Below the pieces are notes generated by a model. It was not told the DNA's origin and searched no databases. It saw only the letters and a list, made by a program, of their open reading frames with translations. From Treponema sp. (GTDB lineage: Bacteria; Spirochaetota; Spirochaetia; Treponematales; Breznakiellaceae), in contig JAIRMT010000026.1 of assembly GCA_031258505.1 (NCBI GenBank), forward strand, positions 1-9,711: 9,711 nt of DNA, in the 5' to 3' direction. Below, in pieces: positions 1 through 5,905 of the stretch; the first letter of the stretch is position 1; each line of letters starts with the position of its first letter. A program made the position numbers and the translations under genes.

Positions 1-103
1 CGTCCTGCGTCCTGCGTCCTGCGTCCTGCGTCCTGCGTCCTGCGTCCTGCGTCCTGCGTCCTGCGTCCTGCGTCCTGCGTCCTGCGTCCTGCGTCCTGCG
101 TCC
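1..103. repeat. Tandem heptamer array, 14.7 copies, cut by the window edge
   Basis: The 7-base unit CGTCCTG is repeated exactly 14 times from base 1 to 98, followed by a partial CGTCC (99-103). All copies are identical, which points to recent expansion by slippage or to ongoing homogenisation. The array begins at the first base of the window, so its true length is unknown. A period of 7 is not a multiple of 3, so if it lies inside an upstream gene each copy gained or lost would shift the frame. An AT-rich stretch follows it directly (104-119, including TATACT at 106-111). Confidence 0.97.
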
Positions 104-196
104 ATTATACTCTATATAACCCACGGCCTGTCAAGTACTTAGCCCATAATTCTTCACTTTTTTATCAAACCTCTGTATTCAGACGGCAAAATGCCC

Positions 197-235
197 CATC
201 CGCTATAGCTCATAACTCAAAAACTATAGCGGATG
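197..235. repeat. Perfect 12-bp inverted repeat with 15-base loop
   Basis: CATCCGCTATAG (197-208) is the exact reverse complement of CTATAGCGGATG (224-235). The loop is AT-rich (209-223). The right arm ends on the first base of the 21-bp minisatellite. A smaller hairpin, GGCA-aaa-TGCC (185-195), sits just to the left. Neither strand shows a U-tract directly after the stem, so it is not a standard terminator. It could be a protein binding site, a structured RNA element or the edge of a mobile or repeat element. Confidence 0.85.
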
Positions 236-654
236 ACTTAGATTCTTTAGAATCTGACTCGCGTTCTTTAGAATCTGACTCGCGTTCTTTAGAACCTGAC
301 TCGCGTTCTTTAGAATCTGACTCGCGTTCTTCAGAACCTAACTCGCGTTCTTCAGAACCTGACTCGCGTTCTTTAGAATCTGACTCGCGTTCTTTAGAAC
401 CTAACTCGCGTTCTTTAGAACCTGACTCGCGTTCTTTAGAATCTGACTCGCGTTCTTCAGAACCTGACTCGCGTTCTTTAGAACCTGACTCAAATTCTTT
501 AGAACCTGACTCAAATTCTTCAGAACCTGACTCGCGTTCTTTAGAACCTGACTCAAATTCTTCAGAACCTGACTCAAATTCTTCAGAACCTGACTTGCGT
601 TCTTCAGAACCTGACTCGCGTTCTTTAGAACCTAACTTAAGTTCTTCAAACAAG
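235..654. repeat. 21-bp minisatellite, 20 units, built from hairpin-forming sequence
   Basis: Twenty consecutive 21-base units fill this stretch. Unit 1 (235-255) and unit 20 (634-654) are degenerate, while the inner ones differ at only a few fixed positions. These are the first base (G or A), a CGCG/CAAA block at bases 5-8, base 14 (T or C) and base 19 (T or C). The core GTTC-TTTA-GAAC (or TTCA loop) folds into a 4-bp hairpin. The same arms can also pair across units, as AGAAC with the next GTTCT. Units 13, 14, 16 and 17 share the CAAA variant, which suggests block duplication. Because 21 is divisible by 3, one frame stays open on each strand. Nearly every variable base changes the amino acid in both frames, so I read the array as non-coding. 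It ends where the ribosome binding site of the next gene begins. Confidence 0.95.
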
Positions 655-667
655 GAGATGCTCAAGA

Positions 668-1390
668 ATGAGTACACAAACTGATTGGCTGCCAAGGTCG
701 CGCACAGAGGTACTGGCAATGTGTCGTAAGTGGCTCGCTTACCTGATCGAGACGCTGCGGATCGCTTGGGGAATTCCGGCAGCGGAGTTTACAGAACTGG
801 GAAACCTTTTCAACACAGCGGAAACCCTTTTAGCAAAGGCGCAAGACGAGGCGGAGCGAACCCACGTAATCACGGTGGAATGTCAGGAGGCTTTCAAAGC
901 CCTGACCGCGAAGATGCGGTTCTTCCGAGACCGCTACTTCAAGATTCCGCCCCTCACCGAAGGAGACTGGGCAGCTCTGGGCTTCAAGGCGAAAGACCCG
1001 CATCCCACGCCGACTCCGGCTCCGGACGGGGTGCCTGCGGTAAGCCTCAGCTATCCCGGCGGTCCTCACGCCTTGACCATCCATCTGGGAGCCATGGCCG
1101 GGACGCGGGAACTTGCGGTCGAGAGCGACTATGGCTACGCGATCTATGTTGGGATCATGCCGCCGGGCGGAGCCACGCTGGAGCAGGCCGCATCAGATAA
1201 GCACTATCTGATGAAGCCGCCTTTGGATGGAAAGGGACTTTTGCACTACCGCTTTACGCGGCGGCGGAAGGAGAAGCTCGTTTTCGACGCGGAAGAGTCC
1301 AGCATGATAGTTTACGTTTGCTGCCGTTATGAAAATCAAAAAGGCGAAGTGGGCCAGTGGGGACCAGTGGCTTACGCGGTCATTCCGTGA
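668..1390 (+). CDS. Hypothetical protein, two-part, with Pro/Thr linker
   Basis: This 240-residue protein has no function I can name. The start is supported by AAGGAG (652-657) ten bases upstream of the ATG. Residues 5-9 read Thr-Asp-Trp-Leu-Pro. Residues about 12-105 look alpha-helical and rich in Ala, Glu and Lys, ending near Pro-Pro-Leu-Thr-Glu. A Pro/Thr linker (about 110-122) leads to a beta-rich C-terminal half resembling an immunoglobulin or fibronectin-like fold, ending Trp-Gly-Pro-Val-Ala-Tyr-Ala-Val-Ile-Pro. No signal peptide or membrane segment is visible, so it is probably cytoplasmic. The layout matches, from memory, an uncharacterised family that recurs in Treponema and Bacteroidetes genomes. 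Its upstream region is entirely repeats, so expression may depend on that array. It is a single gene, followed by a 332-base gap before the transporter operon. Confidence 0.85.
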   Translation: MSTQTDWLPRSRTEVLAMCRKWLAYLIETLRIAWGIPAAEFTELGNLFNTAETLLAKAQDEAERTHVITVECQEAFKALTAKMRFFRDRYFKIPPLTEGDWAALGFKAKDPHPTPTPAPDGVPAVSLSYPGGPHALTIHLGAMAGTRELAVESDYGYAIYVGIMPPGGATLEQAASDKHYLMKPPLDGKGLLHYRFTRRRKEKLVFDAEESSMIVYVCCRYENQKGEVGQWGPVAYAVIP

Positions 1391-1549
1391 GAACGGTAAA
1401 TAGCTTTATCCCTGTCCTGTACAACCGGACACACCCCAATACGAATTAATGCGGGGGCGCGGGAGTCGGCTATATATGAGGAGGCGTTTATGGAGCAGTA
1501 AGGGGGAGACGGATATGCGGTCGCATGAAACGCGCCGCGCATGAAGGGT

Positions 1550-1581
1550 GTTTGTACGTTGCGTACAAACGTTGCGTACAA
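1550..1581. promoter_or_regulatory. Candidate operator: 8-bp inverted repeat plus a third half-site
   Basis: GTTTGTAC (1550-1557) and GTACAAAC (1563-1570) are exact reverse complements separated by five bases. A further GTACAA half-site follows at 1576-1581, spaced 13 bases from the previous one. The arrangement is typical of a dimeric repressor site with an extra half-site. No regulator gene is in the window, so the cognate protein is unknown. Another GTACAA lies at 1419-1424. Confidence 0.5.
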
Positions 1582-1659
1582 CGCGGACGTGTTCCGGGGA
1601 AGTGGTCGTTGGCTGCTGGAACCGCCGCGGGCGTGTAAAACACGCAAAAGGAGTTTTTC

Positions 1660-1692
1660 AAAAGAGTCGGGGTTGTTCCTAACCCCTCTTTT
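1660..1692 (+). terminator. Terminator- or attenuator-like hairpin before the binding-protein gene
   Basis: AAAAGA (1660-1665) and GGGGTT (1669-1674) pair with AACCCC (1681-1686) and TCTTTT (1687-1692). This gives a 12-bp stem interrupted by a 3-base bulge (1666-1668), with a six-base loop. It ends 30 bases before the ATG of the lipoprotein gene and just upstream of its Shine-Dalgarno sequence. The U-tract is short and mostly used in the stem, so it may be an attenuator, a leaky terminator for the upstream gene, or a messenger-stabilising stem. Confidence 0.45.
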
Positions 1693-1722
1693 CAAAATAT
1701 CTTTATGTTTCAGGAGGAAACT

Positions 1723-3039
1723 ATGAAAAAAGGTTTTGTTTTTGGTCTGGTTCTGGTGTTCGGTGTCGTTTTGCTTACGACGGGTTGTACCAAGAAGGAT
1801 GAGGCTGTCGCTTCAGTTGCCGCTTCAGCTACCGCCGCAGCCGATCCAAACGCGCCGGTAACGCTTACTGTGTGGTGCTGGGATCCCAACTTCAACGTAT
1901 ACGCGATGAATGAAGCGGTGAAAATCTATCAGCGCGAAAAACCCAATGTAACGGTGAACGTGCTTGACATCACGGACATCGAACAGAAGATCACGACGGC
2001 GCTTTCCGCTGGGGAAACCTCTGACCTGCCGGACATTATTCTCAACCAGGATAATTCGATTCAGCGTTTCGTGCAGACCTACCCGGACGCCTATCTGCCG
2101 CTGAACGGGAAGGTTGATCTGAGCCAGTTCGCGGAGTTCAAGCTGGATGTCGGGGTCTACGAGGGGAAGAACTACGGGGTGCCGTTTGACAATGGGGCGA
2201 CCGCCACCTTCCTGCGCCGCGACATTGTCGAACAGGCGGGTTTCCAGGTGAGCGACTTCAACGACATCACCTGGGACCGGTTCATCGAGCTTGGCAAAGT
2301 GGTCAAGGAAAAGACTGGTGTTGCTATGGTTTCAACTGTGGCGGGCAGTTCGGACTTTATTATGCTGATGCTCCAGAGCGCGGGGAAATGGTTCTTTGAC
2401 GATCAGGGCAAGGTCTTTATCAAGGACAATCCAGCGGTGGTTGAAGCCGTCAAGACGTACAAGGCGCTTGTGGACAGCGGCGCGCTCTTGCAGGCGGCGG
2501 ACTGGAACGCCTACATCGCCACGCTGAACAACGGTACCTCAGCCTCGACTATTCAGGGCTGCTGGATCATCGGCTCCATCACTCCGGCGGACGACCAAGC
2601 GGGCAAATGGGCAGTCGTAAGCACGCCGCGTTTTGCCAGTGTCGAATCGGTCAACTATTCGAGTCAGGGCGGTTCGGGCTGGATGGTGTTTTCCAGTTCA
2701 AAATATCCTGACATTGCGATGGACCTGCTCAACAAGACGTTTGCGGGCAGCACGGAGTTGTACGAGACGATTCTCCCTTCCTCCGGGGCTATCGGGACGT
2801 GGCTTCCGGCAGCGGATTCCCCAGTGTATTCCGAGCCGCATCCGTTTTTTGGCGGACAGGCGATTTACGAAGACTTGGTAGGCTACGCGAGCAAGGTGCC
2901 TAGGGTGAAGTATGGGGTCTATAACTACGAGGCGCGCGACGCGGTAGGCCGGGCGGCGGCTGCTGTCTTGCAGGGCGCAAGTATCGAGACAGCTCTGGAC
3001 GAGGCGCAAAAATACGTCGAGTTCCAAATCGCCGAGTAG
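1723..3039 (+). CDS. Sugar ABC transporter substrate-binding lipoprotein (CUT1, SBP family 1)
   Basis: This protein would capture a sugar outside the membrane and deliver it to the two permeases encoded just downstream. The start at 1723 is preferred over an in-frame ATG at 1705, because AGGAGG (1712-1717) lies five bases before it and the signal peptide then begins Met-Lys-Lys. The product is 438 residues. Residues 1-21 form a lipoprotein signal peptide with lipobox Leu-Thr-Thr-Gly-Cys, giving a lipidated Cys22. An Ala/Ser-rich tether (about 28-40) follows. The mature domain begins with Val-Thr-Leu-Thr-Val-Trp-Cys-Trp-Asp (46-54), the usual first strand of family 1 binding proteins. Later come Leu-Pro-Asp-Ile-Ile (about 102) and a Gly-Ser-Gly-Trp segment. 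Length is normal for the family. The ligand cannot be read from sequence. A nearby NahK-like kinase hints at an amino sugar or an oligosaccharide containing one. Confidence 0.92.
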   Translation: MKKGFVFGLVLVFGVVLLTTGCTKKDEAVASVAASATAAADPNAPVTLTVWCWDPNFNVYAMNEAVKIYQREKPNVTVNVLDITDIEQKITTALSAGETSDLPDIILNQDNSIQRFVQTYPDAYLPLNGKVDLSQFAEFKLDVGVYEGKNYGVPFDNGATATFLRRDIVEQAGFQVSDFNDITWDRFIELGKVVKEKTGVAMVSTVAGSSDFIMLMLQSAGKWFFDDQGKVFIKDNPAVVEAVKTYKALVDSGALLQAADWNAYIATLNNGTSASTIQGCWIIGSITPADDQAGKWAVVSTPRFASVESVNYSSQGGSGWMVFSSSKYPDIAMDLLNKTFAGSTELYETILPSSGAIGTWLPAADSPVYSEPHPFFGGQAIYEDLVGYASKVPRVKYGVYNYEARDAVGRAAAAVLQGASIETALDEAQKYVEFQIAE

Positions 3040-3048
3040 GGTAGTTCT

Positions 3049-3933
3049 ATGGGGCGCATCAAACTAGAAACAAAGTACGCGGTTTGGGGCTGGCTGTTTG
3101 TCGCGCCCGCGTCTTTGCTGATCCTTACATTCTCGTTTTTTCCAATGATTCAGGCGTTCATCCTCTCTCTCCAGTCGGGGAGAGGCAATAATCTCCAGTT
3201 CGCGGGCTTTCGCAACTACTTCCGGCTATTGGAGGACGAACAGTTTCGCGCGGCAGTGGGCAATGTGTTTACCTATCTCATCATCCAAGTGCCGGTCATG
3301 CTGATCCTCGCGCTGATTCTGGCGACGATCCTCAACGGACAGGCGCTCAAGTTCAAGGGGATTTTCAGGACACTCGTGTTCCTGCCCTGCGCGGCGGGTC
3401 TGGTATCGGCGGCGACCATCTTCAAGTCGATCTTCTCGATTGACGGGCTGGTGAACATCGCCTTGCTCAAGCTCCACCTCATCACCAGCCCGGTGAGTTT
3501 TCTGGCCGACCCGGTTTGGGCTAAGGCTGTCATCATCATCGTGATAACTTGGCGCTGGACTGGGTACAACACGATTTTCTATCTCGCGGGCTTTCAGACT
3601 ATCGAAACGTCTGTCTACGAGGCGGCCCGCATTGACGGGGCAAACGCGGCTCAACAGTTTTTCAAAATAACCATGCCCCTGCTCCGTCCGGTCATCCTGC
3701 TTACCACGATTATGTCAACCAACGGCACACTTCAGATTTTCGACGAGGTGCGGACGATCACGGGGACGAGCGGCGGGCCGGGTAACGCAACCCTGACAAT
3801 AAGCCAGTACATCTACAATCTGTCCTTCCTCTACAGCCCGCAATTCGGTTACGCGGCAGCGGCTTCCTACACAATTCTCTTCATGGTTGCCGTGCTGTCG
3901 TTCATTCAAATGAAGATAGGAGACAAGGAATGA
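3049..3933 (+). CDS. Sugar ABC transporter permease 1 (MalF/UgpA type)
   Basis: This is the first of two inner-membrane permeases of a CUT1 importer. At 294 residues it shows the family's layout. There is an N-terminal membrane segment (about 13-36, with the Ala-Pro-Ala motif) and then a short periplasmic stretch. Further hydrophobic helices lie near 74-95, 108-126, 158-180, 214-224 and 268-287. The ATPase-docking EAA loop is at 190-210 (Tyr-Glu-Ala-Ala-Arg-Ile-Asp-Gly-Ala, ending Met-Pro-Leu-Leu-Arg-Pro). The ATG lies nine bases after the binding-protein stop codon. The ribosome site is weak, so translation may be coupled to the upstream gene. The 3' end overlaps the next gene by four bases (ATGA). 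No ATP-binding subunit is in the operon. CUT1 systems of this kind often use one shared ATPase (MsiK/UgpC type) encoded elsewhere. Confidence 0.93.
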   Translation: MGRIKLETKYAVWGWLFVAPASLLILTFSFFPMIQAFILSLQSGRGNNLQFAGFRNYFRLLEDEQFRAAVGNVFTYLIIQVPVMLILALILATILNGQALKFKGIFRTLVFLPCAAGLVSAATIFKSIFSIDGLVNIALLKLHLITSPVSFLADPVWAKAVIIIVITWRWTGYNTIFYLAGFQTIETSVYEAARIDGANAAQQFFKITMPLLRPVILLTTIMSTNGTLQIFDEVRTITGTSGGPGNATLTISQYIYNLSFLYSPQFGYAAAASYTILFMVAVLSFIQMKIGDKE

Positions 3934-4754
3934 ATAAAGGAATGAATAAAGTACGACTCTCTCTGGTATGTATGTATTGTTTTCTCGTGCTGATCGCTCT
4001 TGTCTCTGCGTTTCCGTTCATCTGGATGGTACTCGCTGCGACGAACAAGAGCGTTGACATTGTGCGGGGGCGGTTCTTCTTCGGCCTCAACCTGCTGGAA
4101 AACTGGAACACCCTCCTTTCCGGGTATCCGATGGCTGTTTCGTTTCTGAACAGCCTGCGGAACGCCGCTGCCGGTACAATCCTCAGCCTCTTTGTCTGCT
4201 CCCTCGCCGGATACGGGTTTCAAGTGTACCGCGACAAGGCCAAAGACCGTCTCATGGCAGTGCTGCTCCTCTCGATGATGGTGCCTTTCGCATCGGTGAT
4301 GATCCCGCTGTTCAGAATGTTCAGCCAGGCGAAACTGCTCAACACGACCATGGGCATCATTCTGCCCAGCGTGGCGACCGCCTTCCTGATCTTTTTCTTC
4401 CGGCAAAACTCGGCGGGCTTCCCGATGGAGATCGTTCAGGCGGCCCGCGTTGACGGCCTCTCCGAGTTCGGCATCTATCTCCGTATCTATGTGCCAGTGA
4501 TGGCCGCGACCTTTGCCGCCGCCGCAATCATCCAGTTCATGGGAGCGTGGAACAACTACCTGTGGCCACTCATCGTCCTGCTGAAGAAGGAGGCGCAAAC
4601 CCTGCCCATCATGCTGGTCTCGATAACATCGGGCTATACCACCGACTACGGCATCCTCATGCTCGCCGTTACGATCAGTACGTTGCCGACGGTGATCCTC
4701 TTTTTCACCCAGCAACGCCACTTTGTGTCCGGTATTCTTGGTTCGGTGAAGTGA
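3930..4754 (+). CDS. Sugar ABC transporter permease 2 (MalG/UgpE type)
   Basis: The second permease of the importer is 274 residues. It has an N-terminal membrane helix (about 11-36), the Asn-Ser-Leu-Arg-Asn segment that precedes transmembrane helix 2 (74-78), and helices near 80-96, 108-125, 142-157, 190-207 and 235-260. The EAA loop is at 170-190 (Gln-Ala-Ala-Arg-Val-Asp-Gly-Leu, ending Tyr-Val-Pro-Val). The first ATG (3930) overlaps the permease 1 stop codon as ATGA. GGAATGAATAAA occurs twice in tandem, so a second in-frame ATG with its own AAAGGA lies at 3942. Either could be used, and the second gives a product four residues shorter. The gene ends 55 bases before the convergent kinase gene, with hairpin repeats between them. 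Confidence 0.93.
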   Translation: MNKGMNKVRLSLVCMYCFLVLIALVSAFPFIWMVLAATNKSVDIVRGRFFFGLNLLENWNTLLSGYPMAVSFLNSLRNAAAGTILSLFVCSLAGYGFQVYRDKAKDRLMAVLLLSMMVPFASVMIPLFRMFSQAKLLNTTMGIILPSVATAFLIFFFRQNSAGFPMEIVQAARVDGLSEFGIYLRIYVPVMAATFAAAAIIQFMGAWNNYLWPLIVLLKKEAQTLPIMLVSITSGYTTDYGILMLAVTISTLPTVILFFTQQRHFVSGILGSVK

Positions 4755-4758
4755 GGTT

Positions 4759-4819
4759 GCAGAGTGCCGACACTCAGTGGCGCTAGACAGGTCAGCAGAG
4801 TGCCGACACTCAGTGGCGC
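4759..4819. repeat. Duplicated 25-bp hairpin repeat at a convergent gene junction
   Basis: Two identical 25-base copies lie at 4759-4783 and 4795-4819, separated by 11 bases. Each contains GAGTG-CCGA-CACTC, a 5-bp stem with a tetraloop. They sit between the 3' ends of the permease and the kinase, where a bidirectional terminator would be expected, but neither side has a U-tract. The right copy overlaps the last codons of the kinase and supplies its stop. The exact identity suggests a dispersed repeat family; only these two copies are visible here. Confidence 0.85.
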
Positions 4820-5901
4820 AGAGTCGCGTCAAGGGACTTTATTAGCGCGATCTGGTTACGGCAACGGTCGAGGTTGTGTTCTGGGCGCGATGTCGCATAG
4901 TAATGGTCGCCTTCAAGGTAATCGGTGAGGAAACGCAGAGCCATGATATGGGTGATGTTCCTGCCTGCTTCGGGTATGAGGCGCTTTTCCTCTTTGGTGA
5001 GAAAGGCGTCCGCTTCTGAGCAATAGCCGGCTATGAGCGCGTCAAAGAAGCGCGTATCAAAGGCGACTTTGGCAAGGTCGCGCTCCTCCTCGCCGGCGCG
5101 TGAGCAAACGGTGCGTATGAGGTCGCCCACGTCAAAAAGCGCGGTTCCGGGCATCACAGTGTCAAGGTCAGCCACACAGAGCGCCTCGCCAGTAGCGTCA
5201 TCCAGAAAGATGTTGTTCATCTTGGTGTCGTTATGGCAGACACGCTCCGGTAGACTCTGATTTTGCAGACTGTGAATGAGTATCAAACCCCGCTCCTCGT
5301 TGGCTTCCATAAACGCGATCTCTTCCCGCGCCTCTTGCGCTCGCTTAACAAGATCGCAAGCGACTGCTGTATGAAAGCGCGTATAACGGGTTTCCATATT
5401 ATGGAAGTTCGGGATGGTCTCATGGAGACGTGGTGGCGGCAGGTCGGCGAGCTGTTTTTGGAAGCGTCCAACGCTGGCGCCGAGAACCCACGCCTCTTCG
5501 GGCGAAGAGGCTAGATTCTTAGCGCACACGCCCTCGATAAAAAGGTAGGTGCGCCACCATCCACCCTCAGCGTCGCGGGTGTAGGGCAGGCCGTTCCGCG
5601 TCCGCACCACTGTCAGGGTACGGCGGCTGTGGTCGGGCATACCGGCAGTTTTCGCGGCAATGTGCGCCGTTACCCGCGTGAAGTTGTCCATAACCTGATC
5701 CGGGCGGGTAAACACCTTGTCGTTGATGCGCTGGTGCAGATAGCGGACACGGGTTCCGGCCTGATCCCAGATCGACACAAAGGTATGGTTGATCAGTCCG
5801 CCGCCAAAGGGCGCGATGCTTTCAAGGTCTCCATAGATGGCGAAGTCCAGCGCCGCTGAACGCGCCAATACGGGAAGCGCTATTTGCGATTTGTCTTGCA
5901 T
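4810..5901 (-). CDS. N-acetylhexosamine 1-kinase-like sugar kinase (APH fold)
   Basis: Probable anomeric sugar kinase that makes a hexosamine or hexose 1-phosphate from ATP in the cytoplasm. I start it at 5901, giving 363 residues. That ATG is four bases after the upstream gene's stop, and the length matches NahK of Bifidobacterium (about 359). The frame is open to 6012, but that longer start would run deep into the neighbour. Visible motifs are a Gly-rich ATP loop (Gly-Gly-Gly-Leu-Ile-Asn-His-Thr-Phe, 33-41), the catalytic loop His223-Asn224-Asp225-Thr-Lys-Met-Asn-Asn, and the metal-binding Asp245-Leu-Asp247-Thr-Val-Met-Pro-Gly. The His-Asn-Asp-Thr-Lys and Asp-Leu-Asp-Thr-Val-Met-Pro-Gly strings are characteristic of NahK-type kinases rather than antibiotic kinases. 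No Shine-Dalgarno sequence is seen, so translational coupling is likely. The last two residues and stop come from a 25-bp repeat. True substrate is unproven: GlcNAc, GalNAc or another sugar. Confidence 0.82.
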   Translation of the reverse strand: MQDKSQIALPVLARSAALDFAIYGDLESIAPFGGGLINHTFVSIWDQAGTRVRYLHQRINDKVFTRPDQVMDNFTRVTAHIAAKTAGMPDHSRRTLTVVRTRNGLPYTRDAEGGWWRTYLFIEGVCAKNLASSPEEAWVLGASVGRFQKQLADLPPPRLHETIPNFHNMETRYTRFHTAVACDLVKRAQEAREEIAFMEANEERGLILIHSLQNQSLPERVCHNDTKMNNIFLDDATGEALCVADLDTVMPGTALFDVGDLIRTVCSRAGEEERDLAKVAFDTRFFDALIAGYCSEADAFLTKEEKRLIPEAGRNITHIMALRFLTDYLEGDHYYATSRPEHNLDRCRNQIALIKSLDATLRH

Positions 5902-5905
5902 GGCG

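Larger units (their letters stand above)
1391..1722 (+). promoter_or_regulatory. Structured leader of the sugar transporter operon
   Basis: This gap holds several ordered elements. GTACAA-type boxes occur at 1419-1424, 1552-1557 (inverted, TTGTAC), 1563-1568 and 1576-1581. The second and third form GTTTGTAC-GTTGC-GTACAAAC (1550-1570), a perfect operator-like inverted repeat, and a 13-base direct repeat runs 1556-1581. Hairpin GCGTGT-aaa-ACACGC lies at 1631-1645. A second hairpin, GGGGTT/AACCCC (1669-1686), is flanked by AAAAGA and TCTTTT arms. Three small ORFs with start signals are also present: Met-Glu-Gln-stop (1490-1501) behind GAGGAGG, a 9-codon ORF (1515-1544) and a 61-codon ORF (1541-1726) that overlaps the next gene's ATG by four bases. 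I found no convincing -35/-10 pair. Inference: a sugar-responsive operator and/or leader attenuation upstream of the binding-protein gene. Confidence 0.45.

Noticed and set aside
235..654. CRISPR array
   Set aside because: Units are directly abutting with a 21-base period. There are no unique spacers and no cas genes.
235..654. LexA/SOS-type operator array based on GAAC and GTTC
   Set aside because: The spacing (GTTC-N4-GAAC and GAAC-N9-GTTC) does not match the known GAAC-N4-GTTC box, and 20 tandem copies are not typical of operators.
210..719. Minus-strand open frame of 169 codons with Gly-Ser-Lys-Glu-Arg-Glu-Ser repeats
   Set aside because: It is a by-product of a 21-base repeat with no stops. 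Nearly all unit variation is non-synonymous, no ribosome site precedes it, and it overlaps the start of the well-supported 668 gene.
1541..1726. Possible 61-residue protein upstream of the lipoprotein
   Set aside because: No ribosome site of its own, it runs through two hairpins and resembles nothing I know. It is kept only as part of the leader observation.
3906..4832. Long minus-strand open frame (308 codons) opposite permease 2
   Set aside because: It is a shadow of the permease gene, with low-complexity His/Arg/Glu-rich composition, and begins inside the 25-bp repeats.
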